Shown here: piece by piece, positions 53,275 to 61,183 of the stretch
Layout: the number at the start of each line of letters is the position of its first letter
How positions within the stretch are numbered: position 1 is the stretch's first letter
Source of the DNA: Pedobacter chinensis
Lineage (GTDB): Bacteria; Bacteroidota; Bacteroidia; Sphingobacteriales; Sphingobacteriaceae
Length of the DNA stretch: 64,000 nucleotides
Direction of reading: 5' to 3'
Assembly (NCBI RefSeq): GCF_003339865.1
Contig: NZ_QPKV01000010.1
Span: 1 to 64,000 of the forward strand
Position numbers and translations under genes: made by a program
Notes under the pieces: model-generated
Database searches by the model: none
Told to the model about the DNA's origin: nothing
What the model saw: only the letters and a program-made list of their open reading frames with translations

Positions 53275-54519
53275 ATGAGTACTACAACAATTAATTTGAT
53301 CGACTCTTTCCAGGAGTTTAAGGATTTTAAAAATATAGATCGCCCAACAGTGATCAGTGTGTTGGAAGAAGTTTTCCGTAGTATGTTGCGTAAAAAGTAC
53401 GGAACAGACGAAAACTGTGACGTAATTGTGAATCCTGATAACGGGGATTTAGAGATCTGGAGAACGAGAAGAGTAATGGAGGATGGGTTTTCTGAGGATG
53501 ATGATTTAGAGATCGAACTTGCTGATGTACATAAAATTGACCCAAGCTTAGAAGTTGGCGATGATTATATTGAGCAAATCACTTTAGAAAGTTTCGGTCG
53601 CAGAGCGATTTTAGCAGCCCGCCAAACTTTGGTTTCTAAAGTGTTGGAATTAGAGAAAGACGAAATCTTCAAAAAATATAAAGATCGCGTTGGTGAAATT
53701 ATCACTGGCGAGGTTTACCAGGTTTGGAAAAAAGAAACTTTGGTTTTAGATGATGAAGGTAACGAGCTTTTAATGCCTAAAACAGAGCAAATTCCTGCTG
53801 ATTATTTCAAAAAAGGCGATTCTGTGAGAGCAGTGATTTCTAAAGTGGAAATGATCAATGCGAATCCAAAAATTATCATCTCAAGAACAGCGCCTGAGTT
53901 TTTACAACGCTTGTTTGAGCTGGAGGTTCCAGAGATTTTTGATGGTTTAATTACGGTTAAGAAAATCGTTCGTGAGCCAGGAGAACGTGCTAAAGTGGCT
54001 GTAGAATCTTACGATGATCGTATTGATCCGGTTGGTGCTTGCGTTGGGATGAAAGGATCTCGTATCCATGGTATCGTTCGCGAATTGAAAAACGAAAATA
54101 TTGATGTGATTAACTTCACAAACAACATTTCATTATACATTACCCGTGCTTTAAGCCCGGCAAAAATCACATCTATTAAATTGGATGATGAAACTAAACA
54201 TGCATCGGTTTACTTAAAACCAGATCAGGTTTCATTGGCCATTGGACGTGGCGGACACAACATTAAATTAGCTGGTAAATTAACCGGTTATGAAATTGAT
54301 GTGTATCGCGAAGCTGGAGAAGAAAGTGACGAGGATGTGGATCTGGAAGAATTCTCAGATGAGATTGATAGCTGGATCATTGATGAATTAAAGGCTATCG
54401 GTTGCGATACTGCTAAGAGTGTATTAGCACTTTCAGTAGAGGATTTGGTAAAACGCACCGACTTAGAAGAAGAAACCATTAAAGAAGTGGTTCAGATTTT
54501 ACAGTCAGAATTTGAATAA
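53275..54519 (+). CDS. nusA: Transcription elongation/termination factor NusA
   Basis: A 414-residue NusA. The N-terminal RNA-polymerase-binding domain covers 1-130 (MLRKKYGTDENCDVIVNPDNG), an S1 domain about 135-200, and two KH domains: RIDPVGACVGMKGSRIHGIV and the second with VSLAIGRGGHNIKLAGKLTG. An acidic C-terminal part of about 70 residues (EESDEDVDLEEFSDEIDSW) includes one helix-hairpin-helix-like repeat. It pauses and anti-terminates RNA polymerase and lies in the conserved rimP-nusA-infB order. Confidence 0.95.
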   Translation: MSTTTINLIDSFQEFKDFKNIDRPTVISVLEEVFRSMLRKKYGTDENCDVIVNPDNGDLEIWRTRRVMEDGFSEDDDLEIELADVHKIDPSLEVGDDYIEQITLESFGRRAILAARQTLVSKVLELEKDEIFKKYKDRVGEIITGEVYQVWKKETLVLDDEGNELLMPKTEQIPADYFKKGDSVRAVISKVEMINANPKIIISRTAPEFLQRLFELEVPEIFDGLITVKKIVREPGERAKVAVESYDDRIDPVGACVGMKGSRIHGIVRELKNENIDVINFTNNISLYITRALSPAKITSIKLDDETKHASVYLKPDQVSLAIGRGGHNIKLAGKLTGYEIDVYREAGEESDEDVDLEEFSDEIDSWIIDELKAIGCDTAKSVLALSVEDLVKRTDLEEETIKEVVQILQSEFE

Positions 54520-54581
54520 GTGGTGTAATTGCCAAATAAACACTACTTTTGTATTAATAAAGAAAAAATAACAGGAGCTAA

Positions 54582-57500
54582 ATGTCAGACGACAAACCAA
54601 TCATTTTAATTAAAGCTATTAAAGAACTTAATATAGGCATGGGTACGGCCGTTGAGTTTTTAAACAAAAAGGGATTCTCTGCCGAGAAGAGCCCTATGTT
54701 TAAACTTACGGGAGACATGTATAATGCCTTATTGAAAGAGTATCAGGGAGATAAGATCGTAAGAGAAGAAGCCAAACAAATAGTGATTGGTAAAATACGT
54801 CGTGACGAGCCTGAGACTGAAAAGCCAGTAGAAGCGCCGAAGAAAAACACCGACTTTGAGAAAAACGATGAGATTCTGATTAAGAATGCTCAAACGTTTA
54901 CTCCACCGGTAGAGAAACCAAAGGTTGTTGAAACACCTAAGGTAGAAACTCCGGCCCCTGCGGCAGCAGAATCGGTTGCAGCAACTAAGGCAGAAGATAA
55001 AGCTGAAGAAAGCAGCTTGCCAGGTGTTAAAATTGTAGGAAAGATCGATCTGAATGATCTTAACTCAAAAACACGTCCGGTTAAAAAAGAAGAAGAGCCA
55101 GCTACGCCTGCACCAGCAGCGAAAGTAGAAGAGCCTGCTAAACCAGTTGAACAACCAAAGGTTGAAGTTAAGCCTGTTGAGGTTAAAAAAGAGGAAACGC
55201 CTGCGCCGGCAGCACCTGTTGTAACAAAAGCACCAGAGCCTGTTAAGCCAGTTGAACAACCTAAAGCAGAAGAAAAACCTGCAGAAACGAAACCAACAAG
55301 CACTGAGCCTGAGGTTATAAAAGCACGTACAGTAAAATTAACTGGTCCGAATATTATTGGTAAAATTGTTTTACCAACAACTCCGGATAGAAGAAACGGT
55401 CCTGTAGCATCATCTAGTGATAGTGAAGCTGCTAAACGTAAGCGTAAACGTAAAAAAACTCCTGGAGCTCCGGGGCAACCAGGTCAACACGGTGGTGGTC
55501 AGAGTCAGCAAGGACAAAATCCTGCAGGTCAGGGTCAGGGTGGTGCACCAGGACAACCTCGTCAGCCTTACCAAGGTAACCGACCAGGTGGAGGTACCCC
55601 TTATCAGGGTAATCGCCCGGCCGGACAAGGCGGAACTCCTTACCAGGGAAATAGAAATAACAACAGACCAGGTTTCCAAAATAGAAATGCTACACCAAGC
55701 GGACCTAAAGAAGAACCTACTGAGAAAGAAATTCAAGATCAGATCAAGGCAACACTTGCCCGTTTAAGCGGAGCTGGTAAGTCTGGTAAATTTGCTCAAC
55801 GTGCTAAGTTACGTCGTCAAAAACGTGATGATGTTGCATTCAATGCTGAAGAAGCAGCAAATGAGCTTGAATCTCAATCGAAAATATTAAAAGTAACAGA
55901 ATTCGTTACGGCTAATGAATTAGCGAACATGATGGATGTACCAGTTACCAAAATTATTGGTACTTGTATGAGCTTAGGTATGTTCGTTTCCATTAACCAG
56001 CGTTTAGATGCTGAAACCTTAACCATTGTTGCTGATGAGTTTGGATACGAAATTCAATTCGTAAAACCAGATGAAGAAGAGGATAATGTAATTGAGGAAG
56101 AAGATGCAGCAGAAGATTTAATCGAAAGAGCTCCGGTTGTTACGATTATGGGTCACGTCGATCACGGTAAAACTTCATTGCTGGATTATATCCGTAAAGC
56201 CAATGTGGTTGCTGGCGAGGCGGGTGGTATCACACAGCACATTGGTGCCTACATGGTAACTACTTCTTCGGGCAAAAAAGTAACATTCTTAGATACACCA
56301 GGTCACGAAGCCTTTACAGCGATGCGTGCCCGTGGTGCTAAGGCGGCCGATATTGCCATTATTGTTATTGCTGCGGATGATGCAGTGATGCCTCAAACAA
56401 AAGAAGCAATTAATCACGCACAAGCTGCAGGTGTACCATTGGTATTTGCTTTCACTAAAGTAGATAAGCCAGGAGCAAACGCAGATAAAGTTCGTGAGCA
56501 ATTATCAACGATGAACATCTTGGTTGAAGACTGGGGTGGTAAATATCAATCTCAGGAAATTTCAAGCAAAAGCGGCTTAAATGTAGATTTACTTTTAGAT
56601 AAAGTATTATTAGAGGCTGAATTATTAGAACTGAAAGCTAATCCGAATAAAAGAGCTACAGGTACGGTAATTGAAGCTGCATTAGATAAAGGCCGGGGTA
56701 TTGTAACTACAGTACTGGTTCAGGCGGGTACATTAAAAGTTGGAGATCCAATTTTAGCAGGTAGTTATAGCGGGCGTGTAAAAGCGTTAACAAACGAACG
56801 TGGTGCTAAGGTTGATTCTGCAGGTCCATCACAACCAGTTCAGGTTTTGGGTATGCAGGGTGCGCCTACAGCGGGTGACCGTTTCAACGCTTTAGAAAGT
56901 GAAACTGAAGCCCGTGATATTGCAAACAAACGTATGCAATTACAGCGTGAGCAAGGTTTGCGTACACAGAAACATATCACATTGGATGAGATTGGTCGTC
57001 GTTTGGCCATTGGTAACTTTAAAGAGCTTAACATTATTGTTAAAGGTGATGTGGATGGTTCAATCGAGGCATTATCAGATTCATTATTGAAACTATCTAC
57101 CGAGCAGATCCAAATCAATGTGATTAGCAAAGGTGTGGGTCAGATTTCAGAATCTGATGTGTTGCTGGCTTCTGCTTCTGATGCGATCATTATTGGTTTC
57201 CAGGTTCGTCCATCAACAGGTGCACGTAAATTGGCTGAAGCTGAACAAATTGATATCCGTTTATATTCTATCATTTACGATGCAATCAATGAGATTAAAT
57301 CGGCTATGGAGGGTATGCTAGATCCGGAATTTGAAGAGAAAATCGTGGCTAACGTAGAGATTCGTGAAACTTTCAAAATCACTAAAGTTGGTACCATTGC
57401 AGGTTGTATGGTATTGGATGGTAAGATTACCCGTAACAGCAAAATCCGTATCGTTAGAGATGGAGTGGTGGTTTACACAGGTGAACTTGCCTCCCTTAAA

Positions 57501-57632
57501 CGCTTTAAAGATGATGTAAAAGAAGTATCGAAAGGTTATGAGTGTGGTTTGAACATTCAAAACTTCAACAACATCGAAGTTGGCGATATCGTGGAAGCTT
57601 ACGAGCAAGTAGAAGTTGCAAGGAAACTGTAA
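54582..57632 (+). CDS. infB: Translation initiation factor IF-2
   Basis: A 1016-residue IF-2. An N-terminal helical element is followed by a long low-complexity region (about residues 75-390) rich in Pro/Ala/Glu/Lys with repeated EEPAKPVEQPKVE-like runs, then a Gly/Gln/Pro-rich stretch with PYQGNRP repeats. The GTPase G-domain begins at about residue 510: GHVDHGKTS, DTPGHEAFTAMRARG, and KVDK specificity. Domains II-IV follow. Its end is SLKRFKDDVKEVSKGYECGL...VEVARKL. The unusual length is mainly the disordered N-terminus. Confidence 0.95.
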   Translation: MSDDKPIILIKAIKELNIGMGTAVEFLNKKGFSAEKSPMFKLTGDMYNALLKEYQGDKIVREEAKQIVIGKIRRDEPETEKPVEAPKKNTDFEKNDEILIKNAQTFTPPVEKPKVVETPKVETPAPAAAESVAATKAEDKAEESSLPGVKIVGKIDLNDLNSKTRPVKKEEEPATPAPAAKVEEPAKPVEQPKVEVKPVEVKKEETPAPAAPVVTKAPEPVKPVEQPKAEEKPAETKPTSTEPEVIKARTVKLTGPNIIGKIVLPTTPDRRNGPVASSSDSEAAKRKRKRKKTPGAPGQPGQHGGGQSQQGQNPAGQGQGGAPGQPRQPYQGNRPGGGTPYQGNRPAGQGGTPYQGNRNNNRPGFQNRNATPSGPKEEPTEKEIQDQIKATLARLSGAGKSGKFAQRAKLRRQKRDDVAFNAEEAANELESQSKILKVTEFVTANELANMMDVPVTKIIGTCMSLGMFVSINQRLDAETLTIVADEFGYEIQFVKPDEEEDNVIEEEDAAEDLIERAPVVTIMGHVDHGKTSLLDYIRKANVVAGEAGGITQHIGAYMVTTSSGKKVTFLDTPGHEAFTAMRARGAKAADIAIIVIAADDAVMPQTKEAINHAQAAGVPLVFAFTKVDKPGANADKVREQLSTMNILVEDWGGKYQSQEISSKSGLNVDLLLDKVLLEAELLELKANPNKRATGTVIEAALDKGRGIVTTVLVQAGTLKVGDPILAGSYSGRVKALTNERGAKVDSAGPSQPVQVLGMQGAPTAGDRFNALESETEARDIANKRMQLQREQGLRTQKHITLDEIGRRLAIGNFKELNIIVKGDVDGSIEALSDSLLKLSTEQIQINVISKGVGQISESDVLLASASDAIIIGFQVRPSTGARKLAEAEQIDIRLYSIIYDAINEIKSAMEGMLDPEFEEKIVANVEIRETFKITKVGTIAGCMVLDGKITRNSKIRIVRDGVVVYTGELASLKRFKDDVKEVSKGYECGLNIQNFNNIEVGDIVEAYEQVEVARKL

Positions 57633-57656
57633 TATTTCTACCTGATTATAAAATTT

Positions 57657-57690
57657 AAAGTGGCCCCTAAAACAGGCCACTTTTTTTGTG
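57657..57690 (+). terminator. infB terminator
   Basis: A 9-bp perfect stem (57657-57665 with 57675-57683, AAAGTGGCC/GGCCACTTT) is followed by a T-run and closes the rimP-nusA-infB operon 25 bases after the stop. Confidence 0.85.
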
Positions 57691-57706
57691 GGCTTAAATA
57701 TTAAAC

Positions 57707-57802
57707 TTAAAAATATCCGATATTTTTAATGTGTAATATTAAAAATATCGGATAATATTGTGTTCGTATCTTAAAAATATCGATATTAGTGTTTAATACT
57801 TA
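57707..57802 (+). repeat. Three 32-bp phased direct repeats before the DUF4143 ATPase
   Basis: The 11-base core TTAAAAATATC begins at 57707, 57739 and 57771, exactly 32 bases apart. The first copy continues into a perfect inverted repeat with GATATTTTTAA (57707-57729). The last copy ends six bases before the ATPase ATG at 57808. The arrangement resembles iteron or operator arrays and likely controls the ATPase gene. Confidence 0.88.
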
Positions 57803-57807
57803 TTGAT

Positions 57808-59040
57808 ATGGAAAGATCAGCGGCATTACAATCCTTAACGGATCATTTAAAAAAAACACAGCACACCATAGTTATAGGGCCAAGGCAAATCGGAAAAACC
57901 ACACTTGTTAAGCAATTGGCAGAGCAGTTAAGCCGGGATAATGAATTAGTTTATTTTCTAACTTTTGAAGATCCTGCTATTTTGGAGACTGTAAATAATC
58001 ATCCGGAAAATATTTTTAATTATACCTTATTACCTACCGATATTCCTGCAGATAAAAGGCTGTATCTTATTATAGATGAAGTTCAGTATGCAAAAGATCC
58101 CAGTAACTTTTTAAAGCTTTTATACGATAAGTATTCGCCAAAATTAAAAGTTATTGCAACGGGCAGCAGCGCGTTTTATATTGATAAAAGTTTTAAAGAT
58201 AGTTTGGCTGGAAGAAAAAAAGTATTTGAATTTTTCCCTCTGGCTTTTGATGAATTCCTGCATTTTAAAGGTGAAGATGATTTAATTGCAGAATGGAGGC
58301 AAATGATAAAGAGAGCCACTTATCAAGGGACCCAACGTAACCGTATAAATACTTTGTTTGATGAATATTTAGTTTATGGTGGTTATCCGGCCGTTGTTTT
58401 AGCAGATACTGAACAAGAAAAACAAGAAATGCTTAGGGAGCTCGTAAATAGCTATATGAAAAAAGATGCTTTAGAAGCAGGCATTAAAGAAGAGTTGAAA
58501 TTTTTTCAATTAGCAAGGTTATTAGCTGATCAAACAGGCAATCTGGTTAATCACCATGAGCTGGCAAATACCCTGCAGATGGCCAGCTCTACAATAGAGA
58601 ACTATATTTATTTAATGCAAAAAACTTTCATTGTACAATTGCTTTCTCCTTTTTATGGAAATGTGCGGAAAGAATTAACCAAAATGTCGAAGGTTTATTT
58701 TAATGATAATGGTTTACGTAACACATTGTTAAATAACTTTTCTAAACTAAACGATAGGGCAGACAAAGGTGCATTATTAGAAAACTATACGTATTGTAGG
58801 TTAAGGCAGCTGTATGGTACGGATCATTTGCATTTTTGGCGCACTGCTGATGGTAATGAGGTGGATTTTGTTGTAGAAGAAAGTTTAGGCAGTGGAAAGG
58901 CCTATGAAGTAAAATATAGCGATGTACAGTTTAAGCCAAGTAAATACAAGAAATTTGTGGCGGCATATCCAGATTTTTCATTAAGCTGTGTTGGTAAGGA
59001 AATCAGTAAAGACGAAAGTGTAGCGGTTATTCGGTTATAA
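57808..59040 (+). CDS. AAA+ ATPase with DUF4143
   Basis: A 410-residue ATP-binding protein. The AAA_14 domain has GPRQIGKTTL (Walker A), YLIIDEVQYAKDP (Walker B) and VIATGSSAFYIDKSFKDSLA (sensor). DUF4143 occupies about residues 215-410, with FWRTADGNEVDFVVEE near the end, resembling a nuclease-like restriction fold that may be inactive. The family is common on mobile and accessory DNA in Bacteroidota; its function is unknown. It is inserted between infB and a relic of the infB 3' end, and it is preceded by phased repeats. Confidence 0.9.
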   Translation: MERSAALQSLTDHLKKTQHTIVIGPRQIGKTTLVKQLAEQLSRDNELVYFLTFEDPAILETVNNHPENIFNYTLLPTDIPADKRLYLIIDEVQYAKDPSNFLKLLYDKYSPKLKVIATGSSAFYIDKSFKDSLAGRKKVFEFFPLAFDEFLHFKGEDDLIAEWRQMIKRATYQGTQRNRINTLFDEYLVYGGYPAVVLADTEQEKQEMLRELVNSYMKKDALEAGIKEELKFFQLARLLADQTGNLVNHHELANTLQMASSTIENYIYLMQKTFIVQLLSPFYGNVRKELTKMSKVYFNDNGLRNTLLNNFSKLNDRADKGALLENYTYCRLRQLYGTDHLHFWRTADGNEVDFVVEESLGSGKAYEVKYSDVQFKPSKYKKFVAAYPDFSLSCVGKEISKDESVAVIRL

Positions 59041-59102
59041 TTCATAAATATCGAAGTAGGCGATATCGTAAGCAAACAAGTAGAAACTGCCTGAAACTGT
59101 AA
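59041..59102 (+). pseudogene. infB': Decayed duplicate of the infB 3' end
   Basis: 62 bases align with the last 67 of infB: FINIEVGDIVSKQVETA (then TGA) versus FNNIEVGDIVEAY-EQVEVA. The nucleotide match includes ATCGAAGT, GGCGATATCGT, CAAGTAGAA and GAAACTGTAA. It starts right after the ATPase stop codon. It is probably the old 3' end of infB left behind when the ATPase gene was inserted. Confidence 0.8.
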
Positions 59103-59156
59103 ACGACAATTATCTTATTATGGTGTCTATTTATCTTCCGGTTACCAAAGTTAAAA

Positions 59157-60227
59157 CTATTGTCCAACAGTCCATTTCCATTTTTCTGATTTACCTATAA
59201 AGTACACAATTGCATATGTTGTGGCATAAATCAATATAAAAATGGCAAACTGTAAGAAAAACAAACTCCAGGCACTTTGATGAGCATATACAATTTTCAT
59301 TGGTCTTAAGAGCATGGGCAGAAAGATAATAATCAAAATATGATGAAGTAAATGAATACCAAAGGTCATTGATCTTGGTTTTAATTTTTCAATTACAGAG
59401 AAGTTACAATATTTATAAAGGAAAAGAAATGATACAAGAGAGAAGATTATATTAGAAAATCTCAATGTATTGCCTGAATCGTTAGATCCTAGCTGAATTA
59501 AATTAATTGTTTCTGCACAGGAGATAACGAAGGTAATTAATACCGCTCCAGCAATTAATAGAAAAGATTGCTTATTAATCCAGGATATAAATTCATTAAA
59601 GTATTTGTGCAAAATAACGCCCAGCCACAAATAAAAGACAAAACCCAATAATGCGGTTGTATGCCCAGTCGGAATCCAATCGTAATAAAGATTTACTGAA
59701 TAAAATAGTGACAATATCCCTAATATCACTCCAAAAGTTATTTTATACATGTATTTTCTAAATACCAATAGAATGGTTATACATAACATAAAATTGATAA
59801 TAAACCAAAAACTTGTTTGTACCACAATAAAATGGATTCTATCCAGTAGATATGCAATAGGATCTGTAAAACCAAGCGAATCTGAACCTTTGAAATACCT
59901 AACACATTCATCAATATAAAAGAGTATAATAAAAATAGTAACCCAAAAAATCCATGGTTTGAAAGTAGTGCGCAGCCTTCTGCCAAGATATTGTTTAGTG
60001 GTGTATTCATTAAATTTATCACCGATTAGAAATCCGGCCAGAATGAAGAAAACAATAGTACCAAACTTAATAAATTGGAGTGCTACTGTTTGTATAATTT
60101 GATCATGTAGTGTATTTAACTTGAGGCCTAAGAAAGGAGAGCTGTGTTCCATTACAATTCCAATCATGGCTATGAATCTCATTGTATCGATAAAGTCGTA
60201 ATTTTTAGTTATGTTTTTAGTAGTCAT
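59157..60227 (-). CDS. Acyltransferase family 3 membrane protein
   Basis: About 356 residues and about ten transmembrane helices, an OafA/YrhL-like acyltransferase that O-acylates sugars of surface polysaccharides. The conserved FIDTMRFIAMIGIVMEHSSPF gives the active His, and GTIVFFILAGFLIG follows. The frame stays open to 60254, but the Met at 60227 has a -7-like TAAAATTG box six bases upstream, as at rlmN, so it is preferred. It leads a glycosyltransferase cluster. Confidence 0.85.
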   Translation of the reverse strand: MTTKNITKNYDFIDTMRFIAMIGIVMEHSSPFLGLKLNTLHDQIIQTVALQFIKFGTIVFFILAGFLIGDKFNEYTTKQYLGRRLRTTFKPWIFWVTIFIILFYIDECVRYFKGSDSLGFTDPIAYLLDRIHFIVVQTSFWFIINFMLCITILLVFRKYMYKITFGVILGILSLFYSVNLYYDWIPTGHTTALLGFVFYLWLGVILHKYFNEFISWINKQSFLLIAGAVLITFVISCAETINLIQLGSNDSGNTLRFSNIIFSLVSFLFLYKYCNFSVIEKLKPRSMTFGIHLLHHILIIIFLPMLLRPMKIVYAHQSAWSLFFLQFAIFILIYATTYAIVYFIGKSEKWKWTVGQ

Positions 60228-60233
60228 TTGCTG

Positions 60234-60241
60234 CAATTTTA
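60234..60241 (-). promoter_or_regulatory. -7-like box of acyltransferase gene
   Basis: TAAAATTG on the minus strand, one mismatch to TAnnTTTG, ends six bases before ATG 60227; the GCAGCAAATG that follows is identical to rlmN. Confidence 0.35.
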
Positions 60242-60304
60242 CGAAATTTGGCATATTTATTTATATATCTTTCTTGTTTCAATTTTGTTAAGCGATGTTA
60301 ATTT

Positions 60305-61183
60305 ATGATTAGTGTGATAATTTGTTCGATAGATCAAAATGCCCTGGAACTTGTAAAACAAAACATCAGCTCAACAATTGGTGTGGAACATGAAGTTATC
60401 GCAATTGATAATTTAAATTCGGACAAAGGTATTTGTTCCGTTTATAATAAAGGTGCAACATTAGCTAAATATTCCTTATTATGCTTTTTACATGAAGATA
60501 TTATAATAAAAACCAATGACTGGGGCAAAACGGTTTTAAAAGTTTTTTTTGACGAGAACGTAGGTTTATTGGGGATTGCCGGAAGTACCTATAGATCTTC
60601 TGTACCATCAGGTTGGTTTCCTCCGTATGAATTTGGAACCACCACATGGAGACTAAATATCATCCAGGGTTCTAGATATAAGAATAAGGAAGAAAAACAT
60701 GAATATTTCAATCCTAGAAAAGAAAGATTAAGTAAGGTAACATGCATTGATGGAGTTTGGTTTTGTACAACAAGGCAAATTGCTCAAACCATTAAATTTG
60801 ATGATCACTTATTGTCCGGTTTTCATGGTTATGACATTGACTATTCACTAGCAGTTGGGCAACATTATGAGGTATTAGTCAGTTATGATATTCTTATCTC
60901 GCATGCTTCTGATGGCAACTTTGACGATGAGTGGTTAAGGCAAATAATCAAAGTGCAGAATAAACATCATAAAATCCTCCCTTTAAACTATGAGGGTTAC
61001 GAAGCAGAGGAAATGGCCAGGATAGAATCGTTATCTCTTAAACGTTTTTTAAAAGAGATGATTAATAATAAAAAATTCACATCACAAGAGCGAAAAGATA
61101 TTTTGAAGACTTTTTATAACCAAAATAAAATAGGAATTGTTGGGTATTTTAAATTTTTGTATAAATTGATTAAGACAAGATAG
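60305..61183 (+). CDS. Glycosyltransferase, GT2-like
   Basis: A 292-residue GT-A-fold protein. It begins MISVIICSIDQNALELVKQ, has VEHEVIAIDNLNSDKGICSV and YSLLCFLHEDI (an acidic metal-binding HED in place of DxD), and the conserved IDGVWFCTTRQ. No membrane segment is seen. It probably adds a sugar to a surface glycan. The 3' end overlaps the convergent GT2-GT4 gene by 14 bases. Confidence 0.8.
   Translation: MISVIICSIDQNALELVKQNISSTIGVEHEVIAIDNLNSDKGICSVYNKGATLAKYSLLCFLHEDIIIKTNDWGKTVLKVFFDENVGLLGIAGSTYRSSVPSGWFPPYEFGTTTWRLNIIQGSRYKNKEEKHEYFNPRKERLSKVTCIDGVWFCTTRQIAQTIKFDDHLLSGFHGYDIDYSLAVGQHYEVLVSYDILISHASDGNFDDEWLRQIIKVQNKHHKILPLNYEGYEAEEMARIESLSLKRFLKEMINNKKFTSQERKDILKTFYNQNKIGIVGYFKFLYKLIKTR

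Noticed and set aside
54890..55303. Antisense open frame opposite infB
   Set aside because: It is a low-complexity shadow of the Pro/Ala/Glu-rich region of IF-2, rich in Ser/Thr/Gly, without any start signal or family resemblance.
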